The position numbers were made by a program, and so were the translations under genes. Of a DNA stretch of 40,933 nt, positions 23,961 to 32,025 are shown one piece after another. Below the pieces are notes generated by a model that saw only the letters and a list, made by a program, of their open reading frames with translations, was not told where the DNA came from and ran no database searches. This DNA comes from Clostridiales bacterium. GTDB taxonomy: Bacteria > Bacillota > Clostridia > Oscillospirales > Oscillospiraceae. The stretch covers positions 1 to 40,933 of the forward strand of contig SFHI01000026.1 of the NCBI GenBank assembly GCA_004555705.1. Direction: 5' to 3'. Each line of letters starts with the position of its first letter. The stretch's first letter is position 1.

Positions 23961-24103
23961 GGGGAAACCATGTTTTTTTCCCGCACTTCGGAAACCGGAC
24001 CCCGGCGATCCCGTCCCCAGCCGGAATCAGGGAATTCATCGGACAGCCGCAGTATCCCTTCACGATAAAAATTCACCTGTCGTCCTGACTTGGCGGTTCG
24101 GCG

Positions 24104-24260
24104 AATTGGAATTTGTCGGTTCGTTACCGTAGGGGCGGATATTATCCGCCCGCACCCTTTCGTCAACGAAAGCACCCCGTTCTATCGTAAACGCTCAAAA
24201 ACGGAACGTTTCGGGCGGCTAATAGCCGCCCCTACGGCAGCGTAGCACCAAACACCAATT
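24104..24260. repeat. MITE-like repeat, 'GGGCGG' interior
   Basis: Right end CAAACACCAATT (24249-24260); left end partly degraded (AATTGGAATTTG). Interior TAGGGGCGGATATTATCCGCCC...GGCGGCTAATAGCCGCCCCTA. It shares the flank CCGGGCTGCTG with the copy at 7591. Confidence 0.75.
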
Positions 24261-24310
24261 CTCCGGGCTGCTGTCGAATACTCCGAAAAGATGCCGAAAT
24301 TGTCAAATGA

Positions 24311-25213
24311 TTAGCCCAGTTTCCGGAGCTTTTGCAGTACCTGCTGAAAATAGTCCGGCAGCGGGGCGAACACCATTACGGGTCTGCCGTCCCTGGGGTG
24401 GCGGAAGCAGAGGGAGGAGGCGTGGAGGCACTGGCTGTCCTGGCCCAGCTCGCTCTTTTTGTGGCCGTAGACCGTGTCCCCCAGCAGGGGATGGCCAATG
24501 TAGGCCATGTGGACCCGAATCTGGTGGGTGCGGCCGGTCTCCAGATGGCAGCGGATGTGGGTATAGCCCCGGAACCGCTCCACCACCTCCCAGTGGGTCA
24601 CGGCGGGTTTGGAACCCCGCTGGGTCACGCACATCTTCTTCCGGTCCGTGGGGTGGCGGCCGATGGGGGCGTCCACGGTGCCGGCATCCTCCCGGAAGGA
24701 GCCGCAGACGATGGCGTCGTAGGTCCTCGCCATGGTGTGATCCTTCAGCTGGGAGGCCAGCACCGTGTGGGCCAGGTCGTTTTTCGCCACGGCGAGAAGC
24801 CCCGAGGTATCCTTGTCGATCCGGTGGACGATGCCGGGCCGCAGCTCCCCGTTGATGCCGGAGAGGCTGTCCCCCTTGGCGTAGAGCAGGCCGTTGACCA
24901 GGGTGTCCTCCTGGTGCCCCGCGGCGGGGTGCACCACCAGTCCCTTGGGCTTGTTGATGACCAGAACGTCCTCGTCCTCGTATACGATGTCCAGGGGGAT
25001 GTCCCGGGCGGGGATGTCCACGGGCTTTGCCTCGGGAATGGTAAACGTCACCCGGTCGCCGGGATTCAGGCGGTCATTCTTCTTTCCGGGGCGTCCATTG
25101 AGGGTGACCTGGCCCTGCTCCAGGAGCTTCTGGGCCGCGGAGCGGGTCAGCTCCCCCTGCCTTGCAAGGAAGGCATCCAGCCGTTCGCCGGGAATGTCAG
25201 CGGTGAGGGTCAT
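24311..25213 (-). CDS. RluA-family pseudouridine synthase (RluD-like)
   Basis: 300 aa. The N-terminal S4 RNA-binding domain (ERLDAFLARQGELTRSAAQK, then LLEQGQVTLNG; about 10-60) precedes the catalytic domain. Its signature is HRIDKDTSGLLAVAKN, whose first Asp is the nucleophile; GRTHQIRVHMAYIGHPLLGD follows near residue 230. It converts uridines to pseudouridine in rRNA, probably large-subunit rRNA as in RluD. The start overlaps the lspA stop by 4 bp (ATGA). The lspA-rluA pairing is common in Firmicutes. Confidence 0.94.
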   Translation of the reverse strand: MTLTADIPGERLDAFLARQGELTRSAAQKLLEQGQVTLNGRPGKKNDRLNPGDRVTFTIPEAKPVDIPARDIPLDIVYEDEDVLVINKPKGLVVHPAAGHQEDTLVNGLLYAKGDSLSGINGELRPGIVHRIDKDTSGLLAVAKNDLAHTVLASQLKDHTMARTYDAIVCGSFREDAGTVDAPIGRHPTDRKKMCVTQRGSKPAVTHWEVVERFRGYTHIRCHLETGRTHQIRVHMAYIGHPLLGDTVYGHKKSELGQDSQCLHASSLCFRHPRDGRPVMVFAPLPDYFQQVLQKLRKLG

Positions 25214-25686
25214 TTCTTCTCATCCTTCCAGAAGGGCTTGTTCCAGAACACCAGGTGCACCAGAAGGGCGATGCAGCCGCAGGTGATGAAGCAGTCCGCC
25301 CCGTTGAACACGGGAAAGTCCACGAACAGCGTCTCGATCATGTCCACCACATACCCCAGCCGCAGCCGGTCGATCATGTTCCCCAGGCCGCCGCCGTAGA
25401 TGGCCGCGATGCAGAAGCGTTCAAACCGGGTGAAGGGCAGCCTCTTTTTGAAATACTCCCACAGCAGCGCCCCGGTAAAGATCAGGAAAATCAGGGTGAA
25501 GAGCCACTGCATCCCCTCGAAGCTGGAAAAGGCCGCCCCGGTGTTGCGCACATAGGTAAGCCCCACCACCCCGGGCAGCACCTCGATATGCTCGTAGAGG
25601 GGGATGAAGCGGACGGTAAGATATTTGGTGATCTGATCCAGCGCCACCACCCCGGCGGACACCAGAAGGTATAAAAAAAGCTGCAT
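25210..25686 (-). CDS. lspA: Lipoprotein signal peptidase (signal peptidase II)
   Basis: 158 aa, four membrane helices. Conserved blocks are LDQITKYL, NTGAAFSSF, GNMIDRLRLGYVVDMI (D115) and FNGADCFI (D131); the two Asp residues form the aspartyl-protease dyad. It removes signal peptides from prolipoproteins after lipidation, for example the M28 lipoprotein of this window. AGGAGG lies before ATG 25686; frames reaching to 25821 run into repeat DNA and are not used. Confidence 0.96.
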   Translation of the reverse strand: MQLFLYLLVSAGVVALDQITKYLTVRFIPLYEHIEVLPGVVGLTYVRNTGAAFSSFEGMQWLFTLIFLIFTGALLWEYFKKRLPFTRFERFCIAAIYGGGLGNMIDRLRLGYVVDMIETLFVDFPVFNGADCFITCGCIALLVHLVFWNKPFWKDEKK

Positions 25687-25713
25687 GGCGTTTCCTCCTG
25701 AAAAATACACCTT

Positions 25714-25742
25714 ATCATACCATGGCAGCACGGAAATGTCAA
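25714..25742 (-). promoter_or_regulatory. Promoter of lspA-rluA
   Basis: TTGACA (25742-25737), 17-bp spacer, TATGAT (25719-25714). Confidence 0.85.
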
Positions 25743-25765
25743 ACCGGCAGGGGACTTTTGATCGA

Positions 25766-25961
25766 GTTGACAGTGGACAGTTGACAGTTAAGGAGTCCCT
25801 TCGGGACAGTAAAATTGACAATTAACAATTGACAATTGACAATTAAGGTATCCCTTCGGGATGAATCATAAAAGCTGGTGGCCAGAAACTGGCTGCTATA
25901 TTTCAAAATCGTACTGTTTATGGAAAAATAATTGTCAATTTTCAATTGTCAATTGTCAATT
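25766..25961. repeat. AATTGAC-arm palindromic repeat
   Basis: Left arm GTTGACAGTGGACAGTTGACAGTT then AATTGACAATTGACAATT copies; right arm AATTGTCAATTGTCAATT; inside, ATCCCTTCGGGAT hairpins. It fills the divergent gap between the lspA and fhs promoters. Other copies lie at 30153, 33871, 39595 and 40758. Confidence 0.75.
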
Positions 25962-26094
25962 CGGAGAAGCTGTCAAGTTTTAAGTATCCTTCCCCCGGCG
26001 AGGGCTTTCGTTCCGGGGTTGGGACGGGAACTTTTTTATCACGGGGGCGGGTAAAAAAAGTTTCGTTTTTTTGCAAAAAAGCGGAAACTGCTTC

Positions 26095-26123
26095 TTGACA
26101 TTTCTCACAAATGGTGGTATCTT
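26095..26123 (+). promoter_or_regulatory. Promoter of fhs
   Basis: TTGACA (26095-26100), 17-bp spacer, TATCTT (26118-26123). Confidence 0.82.
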
Positions 26124-26126
26124 TGT

Positions 26127-26146
26127 TTCGGTAAAATGTTACCGAA
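26127..26146 (+). promoter_or_regulatory. Palindrome at the fhs transcription start
   Basis: TTCGGTAA-aatg-TTACCGAA, a perfect 8-4-8 inverted repeat starting 3 bp after the -10. It may be an operator or a 5' mRNA hairpin. The remaining leader to 26248 shows no recognised riboswitch. Confidence 0.55.
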
Positions 26147-26248
26147 TAAATGTGCAGTGAGCCACTTCAACGGCAGCTGCATAAATCCTGTATGGGCCGA
26201 TCCTCAGAAAACGGTAGGCACCAACAAATTACAAGGAGTGTATGAACA

Positions 26249-27925
26249 ATGGCATTCAAAACTGACATCGAGATCGCACAGGAAACCGAAATGCAGCACA
26301 TTCGTGAGGTCGCCAAGACCGCGGGTGTGGACGAGAAGTATCTGGAACAGTACGGCAACTACAAGGCAAAGGTTGACTACAACATCCTGAAGGACATGGC
26401 CGACAAGCCCAACGGCAAGCTGGTGCTGGTCACTGCCATCAACCCCACCCCCGCCGGTGAGGGCAAGACCACCACTACCGTGGGCCTGGCTGACGGTATG
26501 CGCAAGATCGGCAAGAACGTCATGGTCGCCCTCCGGGAGCCCTCCCTGGGCCCCGTGTTCGGCGTCAAGGGCGGCGCGGCCGGCGGCGGCTACGCTCAGG
26601 TGGTTCCCATGGAGGACATCAACCTCCACTTCACCGGTGACTTCCACGCCATCGGCGCTGCCAACAACCTGCTGGCTGCGATGCTCGACAACCATATCTA
26701 CCAGGGCAACGCTCTGGGCATCGACCCCCGTCAGATCACCTGGCGCCGCTGCGTGGACATGAACGACCGGCAGCTGCGGTTCGTGGTGGACGGCCTGGGC
26801 GGCAAGGTCAACGGAACTCCCCGTGAGGACGGCTACGACATCACTGTGGCTTCCGAGATCATGGCCGTTCTGTGCCTGGCCTCCGACATTACCGACCTGA
26901 AGGCCCGCCTGGCCCGCCTGGTGGTTGGCTATACTTACGCCGGCAAGCCCGTCACCGCCGGTGACCTGAACGCCCAGGGCGCCATGGCCGCTCTGCTGAA
27001 GGACGCTCTGAAGCCCAACCTAGTGCAGACCCTGGAGCACACCCCCGCCTTTGTCCACGGCGGACCCTTCGCCAACATCGCCCACGGCTGCAACTCCGTT
27101 ACCGCTACCAAGATCGCTCTGAAGCTGGGCGACTACGCCATCACCGAGGCCGGCTTCGGCGCGGACCTGGGCGCTGAGAAGTTCCTGGACATCAAGTGCC
27201 GCATGGCGGGATTGACCCCCAGCTGCGTGGTGCTGGTTGCTACCGCCCGGGCCCTGAAGTACAACGGCGGCGTGCCCAAGGCCGAGACCGGCAAGGAGAA
27301 CCTGGAGGCTCTGGAGAAGGGCCTGCCCAACCTGCTGCAGCACGTCTCCAACATCACTACTGTGTACAAGCTGCCCTGCGTGGTTGCCATCAACCGCTTC
27401 CCCACCGACACCGAGGCGGAGCTGGAGCTCATCGAGCGCAAGTGCAAGGAGCTGGGCGTCAACGTGGCTCTGTCCGAGGTTTGGGGCAAGGGCGGCGAAG
27501 GCGGCATTGAGCTGGCCAAGGAAGTTGTCCGGCTCTGCGAGCAGCCCAATGACTTCACCTTCGCCTATGAGCTGGACTGCACCATCAAGGAGAAGATCGA
27601 GGCCATTGCCAAGAAGATCTACCATGCCGACGGCGTGACCTTCACTGCCAACGCCGAGAAGCAGATCAAGACCCTCACCGACCTGGGCTACGACCACATG
27701 CCCATCTGCATGGCCAAGACCCAGTATTCCTTCTCCGACGACCAGACCAAGCTGGGCGCGCCCCGGGGCTTCACCGTCACCGTGCGCAACGTGAAGGTGT
27801 CCGCCGGCGCCGGCTTCCTGGTTGCCCTCACCGGTGAGATCATGACCATGCCCGGTCTGCCCAAGGTGCCCGCCGCCGAGCGCATCGACGTGGACGAGAA
27901 CGGCAAGATTTCCGGCCTGTTCTAA
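26249..27925 (+). CDS. fhs: Formate-tetrahydrofolate ligase
   Basis: 558 aa, family-typical length. It catalyses formate + ATP + THF to 10-formyl-THF, feeding one-carbon units to purine synthesis or, in acetogens, the methyl branch. The ATP loop TPAGEGKTTT (67-76), FGVKGGAAGGGYAQV and EAGFGADLGAEKF are present, and the C-terminus (TMPGLPKVPAAERIDVDENG) is intact. GC-skewed, strongly optimised codons suggest high expression. ACAAGGAG precedes ATG 26249. fchA and folD follow on the same strand, separated by long non-coding repeats, so the three are neighbours but probably not one simple transcript. Confidence 0.98.
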   Translation: MAFKTDIEIAQETEMQHIREVAKTAGVDEKYLEQYGNYKAKVDYNILKDMADKPNGKLVLVTAINPTPAGEGKTTTTVGLADGMRKIGKNVMVALREPSLGPVFGVKGGAAGGGYAQVVPMEDINLHFTGDFHAIGAANNLLAAMLDNHIYQGNALGIDPRQITWRRCVDMNDRQLRFVVDGLGGKVNGTPREDGYDITVASEIMAVLCLASDITDLKARLARLVVGYTYAGKPVTAGDLNAQGAMAALLKDALKPNLVQTLEHTPAFVHGGPFANIAHGCNSVTATKIALKLGDYAITEAGFGADLGAEKFLDIKCRMAGLTPSCVVLVATARALKYNGGVPKAETGKENLEALEKGLPNLLQHVSNITTVYKLPCVVAINRFPTDTEAELELIERKCKELGVNVALSEVWGKGGEGGIELAKEVVRLCEQPNDFTFAYELDCTIKEKIEAIAKKIYHADGVTFTANAEKQIKTLTDLGYDHMPICMAKTQYSFSDDQTKLGAPRGFTVTVRNVKVSAGAGFLVALTGEIMTMPGLPKVPAAERIDVDENGKISGLF

Positions 27926-27931
27926 TTTTTC

Positions 27932-28091
27932 GGAAACTCCGCTTCAATCATCTGCGGCTGGCAGCGGATCTTTTGCCCCAGCCGTGCAGAATCCAAAGCT
28001 CGAAATACACAAAGTATTCCTTCGCTTTTGATTCTTTCGGCTGAGCCAAAATCTCTCGCTGCCAGCACTTGTTGATTGAACCGGAGCTTCC
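27932..28091. repeat. 160-bp near-perfect inverted repeat behind fhs
   Basis: The two halves pair almost end to end: GGAAaCTCCGcTTCAATCA with TGATTGAAcCGGAGcTTCC, then GCTGGCAGCG with CGCTGCCAGC, AGCCG with CGGCT, AGAATC with GATTCT, and AATAC-acaaa-GTATT at the centre (28004-28018). It starts 7 bp after the fhs stop. It may be a mobile palindrome or a long 3'-UTR hairpin. Confidence 0.75.
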
Positions 28092-28106
28092 AATGGATTT
28101 CCTGAA

Positions 28107-28139
28107 CAAAAGCACAGGCGGCCCCCGCCTGTGCTTTTT
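28107..28139 (+). terminator. Terminator of fhs
   Basis: AAAAGCACAGGCGG / CCGCCTGTGCTTTTT, a strong GC stem with a T-run, 180 bp after the stop codon and behind the long inverted repeat. Confidence 0.85.
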
Positions 28140-28163
28140 CAGGTGGTATCGCAATCCCCGCTG

Positions 28164-28271
28164 TAGGGGCGGATATCATCCGCCCGAAACGTTTTTGTTT
28201 TTGAGCGTTTTCGGATAAAACAGGGCGCTGCTGATACGGTCAGGCTGCGGGCGGCTGATAGCCGCCCCTAC
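28164..28271. repeat. 'GGGCGG' palindromic repeat core before fchA
   Basis: TAGGGGCGGATATCATCCGCCC...GGCGGCTGATAGCCGCCCCTA, 108 bp, without AAATTGGTGTTTG ends. It ends 30 bp before the fchA ribosome site. Confidence 0.7.
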
Positions 28272-28316
28272 GAAGGCAGCGCCTGAATGTGAAATAACTG
28301 AAAAGGAGTTTTTCCT

Positions 28317-28937
28317 ATGGACATGACAATGGAAACCTGCCGGGAGTTTGTGAAGGTGCTGGCTTCCGATGCTCCCGCTCCCGGCGGCGGCGGAGCTGCG
28401 GCCCTGGTGGGCGCGATTGGCACGGCTCTGGGCAACATGGTGGGCTCCCTCACCGTGGGCAAGAAGAAGTACGCCGATGTGCAGGACGAGATTCTGGCCC
28501 TGAAGGCCCGGTGCGACGAGCTGCAGAAGAAGCTCCTGGACCAGGTGGAGGCGGACGAAGTGAATTTCCTGCCCCTGGCCAAGGCCTACGGCATCCCCAA
28601 GGACGACCCCAACCGGGATACCATCATGGAGGAGGCCACCATCATCGCCTGCTCCACCCCCATGGCCATCATGGAGCTGTGCTGTGAGGCCATTGACTGC
28701 ATCGCTGTGTTCGCCGCCAAGGGCAGCCGCCTGGCCGTGTCCGACGCGGGCTGCGGCGCGGTGTGCTGCAAGGCCGCCCTCCAGGCTGCTTCCCTGAACG
28801 TGTTCATCAATACCAAGAGCCTGAAAAACCGGGAGACCGCCGAGGCCATGAACGCCAAGGCCAACGAAATGCTGAAGAAATACTGCGCCATCGCCGACGA
28901 CATCTTCACCACCGTGAAGGCGGGTTTCGGGCAGTAA
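28317..28937 (+). CDS. fchA: Cyclodeaminase/cyclohydrolase family protein, probable methenyl-THF cyclohydrolase
   Basis: 206 aa, all-helical folate enzyme of the formiminotransferase-cyclodeaminase family. The signature PAPGGGGAAALVGAIGTALG lies near residues 20-40, followed by MVGSLTVGKKKY. Family members convert formimino-THF to methenyl-THF, or methenyl-THF to 10-formyl-THF. No histidine-degradation genes are near and the neighbours are fhs and folD, so a cyclohydrolase role in the one-carbon path is more likely (inference). This fits with the FolD encoded downstream, which lacks cyclohydrolase residues. AAGGAG precedes ATG 28317. Confidence 0.9.
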   Translation: MDMTMETCREFVKVLASDAPAPGGGGAAALVGAIGTALGNMVGSLTVGKKKYADVQDEILALKARCDELQKKLLDQVEADEVNFLPLAKAYGIPKDDPNRDTIMEEATIIACSTPMAIMELCCEAIDCIAVFAAKGSRLAVSDAGCGAVCCKAALQAASLNVFINTKSLKNRETAEAMNAKANEMLKKYCAIADDIFTTVKAGFGQ

Positions 28938-28961
28938 AAAAGAAGAAATAAAATAACCGGC

Positions 28962-29194
28962 AAATTTGTGTTTGAAAGGAAGCGCTGCATATTATCTGTC
29001 ATTGCGAACCAGTCCGGAGACTGGTGTGGCAATCCCCCGGTTGAATGGAACCAGGTAACGATTACCACCAATAATCGCAGCGAATCCCACTCTTCCGGGC
29101 ATATTTCGGTACATTTCCCCTCTAACCGGGGGATTGCCACGCCAGTGTGCGCACTGGCTCGCAATGACAGCGTTTATTCGCCAAACACCAATTT
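28962..29194. repeat. MITE-like repeat (CTGTCATTGCGA type) between fchA and folD
   Basis: 233 bp: AAATTTGTGTTTG (28962-28974) and CAAACACCAATTT (29182-29194), with arms CTGTCATTGCGAACCAG and CTGGCTCGCAATGACAG. Confidence 0.85.
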
Positions 29195-29274
29195 GCCGGG
29201 TATCTGAGGCAAACCAAAAAGCACATTCTCTCATAACAAAGGGTTTTTCAAACTGATTTGGAGGTAAATAGATT

Positions 29275-30147
29275 ATGGCTAAGAGACTGCTGGGCAAGGA
29301 AGTTAATGAAGCTTTGGTTGCTTCCCTTCAGGCCCGTACCGCTGCCCTGCGGGAAAAGGGCGTTGTCCCCACCCTGGGCATCATCCGTCTGGGCGAGAAC
29401 CCCTCCGACCTGAGCTACGAGAAGGGCGCCACCAAGCGCGCGGAGGAAGTGGGCGTTGCCGTGAAGAATTACATCCTGCCCGAGACTGCCGCCAAGGAAG
29501 AGGTTCTGGCGGTTATCGATCAGGTCAATGCCGACGACAGCGTCCACGGCGTGCTGATGTTCCGTCCCCTGCCCAAGCACCTGAAGGCTGACCAGGACGA
29601 AATCTGCAACCGGCTGGCTCCCAAGAAGGACGTGGACTCCATGACCCATATGAGTAACGCCGGTGTCTTTGAGGGTCAGTCTCTGGGCTACGCCCCCTGC
29701 ACCCCCGCCGCCTGCATGGAGATTCTGGATCACTACGGCATCGACTGCAAGGGCAAGAACGCGGTTGTGATTGGCCGTTCCCTGGTGGTGGGCAAGCCCG
29801 CTGCCATGATGCTGATGGCGAAGAACGCCACCGTCACCGTCTGCCACACCAAAACCGTGAACACCGCTGAAATCTGCCGCAATGCCGATATCATTGTGTC
29901 CGCCGCCGGTGTGCTGAACTCCCTGACGAAGGACTTCGTCCGTCCCGGCCAGGTGGTCATCGATGTTTCCATGAACTGGAACCCCGAGAAGATCACCGCC
30001 AAGGGCAAGGGCGGTATGTCCGGCGACTGCGTGTTCGAGGAAGTGGAGCCCATTGTGGACGCCATCACCCCCGTCCCCGGCGGCGTGGGCGCGGTAACCA
30101 CCAGCGTGCTGATGAAGCACGTGGTAGAGGCTGCCGAGAAAGCGTAA
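29275..30147 (+). CDS. folD: FolD-type methylene-THF dehydrogenase with altered cyclohydrolase site
   Basis: 290 aa. The N-terminal catalytic and Rossmann domains are typical: GRSLVVGKPAAMMLMAKNATVTVCH, SAAGVLNSLTKDFVRPGQVVIDVS and TPVPGGVGAVTTSVLM (quoted only in part). In the active site Tyr48 and Asp121 (KKDVD) are kept. The Lys four residues after the Tyr is Ala52 (SYEKGATKR), and the Gln of the usual VQLPLP is Phe96 (MFRPLP). In characterised bifunctional enzymes loss of that Lys removes cyclohydrolase but not dehydrogenase activity. It is therefore probably a dehydrogenase working with FchA. GGAGGT precedes ATG 29275. Confidence 0.94.
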   Translation: MAKRLLGKEVNEALVASLQARTAALREKGVVPTLGIIRLGENPSDLSYEKGATKRAEEVGVAVKNYILPETAAKEEVLAVIDQVNADDSVHGVLMFRPLPKHLKADQDEICNRLAPKKDVDSMTHMSNAGVFEGQSLGYAPCTPAACMEILDHYGIDCKGKNAVVIGRSLVVGKPAAMMLMAKNATVTVCHTKTVNTAEICRNADIIVSAAGVLNSLTKDFVRPGQVVIDVSMNWNPEKITAKGKGGMSGDCVFEEVEPIVDAITPVPGGVGAVTTSVLMKHVVEAAEKA

Positions 30148-30152
30148 AAATC

Positions 30153-30288
30153 AATTGACAATTGACAATTGACAGTTGAAAATTTGGGTGCCATCCGGGA
30201 CAATTTTGAAAAATCTTGATTTACGCAATCATTTTTCATCCCGAAGGGATACCTTAATTGTCAATTGTTCAATTGTCAATTGTCAATT
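30153..30288. repeat. AATTGAC-arm palindromic repeat between folD and DUF1576 gene
   Basis: Left arm AATTGACAATTGACAATTG, right arm CAATTGTCAATTGTCAATT, with CCCGAAGGGATACC inside. It starts a few bases after the folD stop. Confidence 0.75.
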
Positions 30289-30323
30289 ATACGCCTTTTG
30301 GCGTTTCTGTTAAGGAGATAACC

Positions 30324-31661
30324 ATGAAAAAAATAAAATCCCTTTCCGAGAGCGACTTTCTGAAGCTGCTCTTCGGGTTCCTTTCCACCGCCTTTCTGAT
30401 CGGCGCGGTGTGTATGCCGGACCGGGGGACCATGTTCACAGGGCTGTGGCAGATTGTCAGCCAGCCCAGCAAGATTTCCACCAACTATTTCGCGGTGGGG
30501 GGCTACGCGGCCACCTTCCTGAATATGGCGCTGGTGGGCTATCTGTGCCTGGCGCTGTATGCAGGCCTCAAGGCCACGGCGAACAACGTCTCCACCCTGG
30601 CCTTCATCCTGACCCTGGGCTTCTGCTCCTGGGGCATCAACATTATCAATATGTGGCCTTCCATGCTGGGCGTCGTCATCTACTGCCTGGCGAAGAAGGA
30701 GAAGCTGGGCTCCCAGGTCAATGCCATGCTCTTTTCTACCGGCATTGCGCCCCTGATCACGGACCTCATGCTCCGCTACCCCAACGCGGAGCCGGTGGGC
30801 TTCCATGTGGGCGGCATTGTGCTGGCGCTGGCCGTGGGCTTCTGCATCGGGTTTTTCCTGCCCGCGGGCCTTGCCAACTCCCCCAAGGTGCATAAGGGCT
30901 TCGACCTGTACAGCGCGGCTTTCCCCGTGGGCATGACCGCCTTCTTCCTCCAGGCAACCCTCTACAAGACCATGGGCGTTGCCCTGCCTGCCGCTCCGGA
31001 CGCGTCCACCCTCCAGGTAGCCTCCCGGCTGACGGTGAATGTGTTCTGCTGCGCGGTGTTCGGTATCTGCATTATTGTGGCCTTCGTCCTGGGCTGCAGG
31101 CCCAAGGACTATTGGCGGCTGATTGTGGACCCCGCCCTTGTGACCAATTTCTCTTCCACCTACGGCAATGCCGTGTTTCTGATGAACCTGGGCGTGTACG
31201 GCCTTTTCATCCTTGGCTACTACAACCTGGTGGGGGCCACCTTCAACGGCGTTACCTTCGGCGTGATCTTCTGTATGCTGGCCTGCTGCAACTCCGGCTC
31301 CCATCCGGGGAACGTCTGGCCCATTATGCTGGGCTATGTGGTGGCGTCCACGGTGTTCGGGTGGCTCGCCCCCCTGGCGGGCGGCAGCTTCACCGGCGCG
31401 GTGAATGCCCAGGCAATTGTGGTGGGCCTGTGCTACGCCAACGGCCTGAGCCCCATCGCCGACAAGTACGGCTGGCGGTTCGGCTTCCTGGCGGCGGTGA
31501 TGCACTATGTGCTGGTCACCTCCGTGCCGGCCCTTCACGGCGGTTTCTGCCTGTACAACGGCGGCTTCACCGCGGCCCTGATCTGCGTGATCCTGGTGCC
31601 CTCCCTGGAGCGGTTCGCCCGCACCAAGGAAGAGCGGAAGGCAAGAAAACTGGCAAAATAA
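30324..31661 (+). CDS. DUF1576 membrane protein
   Basis: 445 aa, about 11-12 helices. It matches the DUF1576 pattern in its start (MKKIKSLSESDFLKLLFGF), FCSWGINIINMWPSMLGVVIY, TGIAPLITDL, and the conserved CCNSGSHPGNVWPIMLGYV and ALHGGFCLYNGGF blocks. A transport role is likely from the topology, but the substrate is not known. TAAGGAGAT lies before ATG 30324; the frame upstream is repeat DNA. Its position after folD may be chance, because a palindromic repeat separates them. Confidence 0.85.
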   Translation: MKKIKSLSESDFLKLLFGFLSTAFLIGAVCMPDRGTMFTGLWQIVSQPSKISTNYFAVGGYAATFLNMALVGYLCLALYAGLKATANNVSTLAFILTLGFCSWGINIINMWPSMLGVVIYCLAKKEKLGSQVNAMLFSTGIAPLITDLMLRYPNAEPVGFHVGGIVLALAVGFCIGFFLPAGLANSPKVHKGFDLYSAAFPVGMTAFFLQATLYKTMGVALPAAPDASTLQVASRLTVNVFCCAVFGICIIVAFVLGCRPKDYWRLIVDPALVTNFSSTYGNAVFLMNLGVYGLFILGYYNLVGATFNGVTFGVIFCMLACCNSGSHPGNVWPIMLGYVVASTVFGWLAPLAGGSFTGAVNAQAIVVGLCYANGLSPIADKYGWRFGFLAAVMHYVLVTSVPALHGGFCLYNGGFTAALICVILVPSLERFARTKEERKARKLAK

Positions 31662-31670
31662 AATCAGAAA

Positions 31671-31706
31671 AAACCGTGCGGTCATTCAAGATCGCACGGT
31701 TTTTTA
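31671..31706 (+). terminator. Terminator of the DUF1576 gene
   Basis: AAACCGTGCGGT-cattcaag-ATCGCACGGTTTTTT, 10 bp after the stop. Confidence 0.88.
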
Positions 31707-31726
31707 TAGGGTTCCAACAGAATGAC

Positions 31727-31955
31727 AAATTGGTGTTTGTAAATTATACGCTGTCATTGCGAGCCAGTGCGCACACTGGCGTGGCAATCCCCCGGTTAGA
31801 GGGGAAATGTATCGACAATTGCCCTACAGAGTGGGGAAACGTTACGATTTTCGGTGGTAATCGTTACCTGGTTCCTTTCAACCGGGGGATTGCCACACCA
31901 GTCTGCGGACTGGTTCGCAATGACAGTTCTATTTTAGTGCGACAAACAAAAATTT
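31727..31955. repeat. MITE-like repeat (CTGTCATTGCGA type)
   Basis: 229 bp, AAATTGGTGTTTG (31727-31739) and CAAACAAAAATTT (31943-31955). The interior is nearly identical to the copy at 13326 (GGGGAAATGTATCGACAATT shared), so these are recent sisters. Confidence 0.85.
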
Positions 31956-31973
31956 GCCGCACGCGCATTTATA

Positions 31974-32023
31974 TCGTCCCGAAGGGACACCTTCACTGTC
32001 CTCTTTCCACTGTCAACTGTCCA
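31974..32023. repeat. Right half of an AATTGAC-type repeat
   Basis: TCCCGAAGGGACACC followed by CACTGTCAACTGTCCAC, the right arm only. The AAATTGGTGTTTG-type element just before it probably replaced or split the left part. It ends 2 bp before the M42 stop codon. Confidence 0.5.
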
Positions 32024-32025
32024 CT

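Noticed and set aside
25766..25961. Regular AATTGACAATTGAC copies considered as a CRISPR array
   Set aside because: The units are 7-9 bp tandem copies without spacers and form two arms of one palindrome; no cas genes are present.
26124..26248. THF riboswitch before fhs
   Set aside because: The conserved THF riboswitch core could not be matched by eye; only a short palindrome and an unstructured leader are visible.
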